Assembly (NCBI RefSeq): GCF_026230195.1 | Contig: NZ_CP036501.1 | Span: forward strand, 2,170,001 to 2,234,000 | Direction of reading: 5' to 3' | From: Candidatus Paraluminiphilus aquimaris | GTDB taxonomy: Bacteria > Pseudomonadota > Gammaproteobacteria > Pseudomonadales > Halieaceae | Length of the DNA stretch: 64,000 bases | In this document: positions 63,801 to 64,000 of the stretch, one piece after another | Position numbering within the stretch: position 1 is the stretch's first letter | How the letters are laid out: each line of letters begins with the position of its first letter | Notes under the pieces: generated by a model | Database searches by the model: none | Told to the model about the DNA's origin: nothing | What the model saw: only the letters and a program-made list of their open reading frames with translations | Made by a program: the position numbers and the translations under genes

Positions 63801-64000
63801 TTACCCTTGTCGTGACATTTTGATGACGCGACTAACAAAAGCGGCGGTTTCGATTGGCTTTTCCATTGGAAGCAGATGGCCCGCGTCCATCATCTCAACA
63901 CAAAGGTTGTCGTACCCCCTCAGTCGAGCTGCCACGGTTGGCGTCACCACGTAGGATGAGTTACCCCCAAGAATATGAATAGGCATCGTTAATTTTGATA
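63801..64000 (-). CDS. alpha/beta hydrolase, C-terminal part (cut by the window edge)
   Basis: Only the last 66 codons are in the window and the frame runs to the right edge. HILGGNSSYVVTP and EMMDAGHLLPMEKPIETAAFV are the usual acid-loop and catalytic His (AGHLLPMEKP) of alpha/beta hydrolases. The start and nucleophile lie outside. It ends at TGA 63801-63803 on the minus strand. The substrate is unknown. Confidence 0.85.
   Translation of the reverse strand, partial: SKLTMPIHILGGNSSYVVTPTVAARLRGYDNLCVEMMDAGHLLPMEKPIETAAFVSRVIKMSRQG

Overview
The window looks like chromosomal DNA from an aerobic marine gammaproteobacterium. The evidence is a Caulobacter-type TonB-dependent receptor, a beta-glucan (laminarin-type) utilisation locus, a Na+/sugar symporter, scattered acyl-CoA catabolism genes, a soluble molybdenum formate dehydrogenase and moderate GC. 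I would place it near the OM60/NOR5 (Halieaceae) or SAR92-type oligotrophs. That placement is inferred from gene content only. I see no insertion sequence, prophage, CRISPR array or rRNA. There is one tRNA, tRNA-Arg(UCG).

Layout. 1-5.7 kb holds housekeeping and catabolic genes: the end of a DAHP synthase, two crotonase-fold proteins, transaldolase and a class-3-type aldehyde dehydrogenase. 5.7-32 kb is a polysaccharide utilisation region. It contains an SSS symporter with a GH3 lipoprotein (minus strand), a TonB-dependent receptor followed by the operon halogenase-SapC-cupin-halogenase (plus strand), a secreted beta-propeller/thrombospondin-3 protein and a GH16 lipoprotein (minus strand), a LytS/LytTR two-component pair, an intruding 3-hydroxyacyl-CoA dehydrogenase, and a second GH3 lipoprotein. 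32-38.3 kb holds gabD, a family III CoA transferase, a cyclase-family hydrolase, an acyl-CoA dehydrogenase and an MDR oxidoreductase. 38.4-41 kb holds pssA-psd and an AmiD-like amidase lipoprotein. 41-46.7 kb holds a DUF2855 protein, an orphan membrane protein, and a glutathione/DsbA-fold group (HCCA isomerase, GST, tandem DsbA-fold fusion) with a TetR regulator. 46.9-52.6 kb is the operon fdsG-fdsB-fdsA-fdhD. 52.9-64 kb holds a YedK-type protease, a dienelactone hydrolase, several unknown membrane proteins, the tRNA, a Bcr/CflA efflux pump, a PLP decarboxylase, a WYL regulator, ppk1 and the edge of an alpha/beta hydrolase.

How it may work together (inference). The GH16 lipoprotein would cut beta-1,3-glucan at the cell surface and the TonB-dependent receptor would import oligosaccharides. 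The two GH3 lipoproteins would release glucose, the SSS symporter would take it up with sodium, and the LytTR pair would sense the state and regulate. The least understood part is the four-gene block after the receptor, with two flavin-dependent-halogenase-like proteins, a SapC protein and a cupin/JmjC-like protein. This block is my main candidate for an undescribed system. The triplicated 156-residue module at the end of the GH16 protein is the second.
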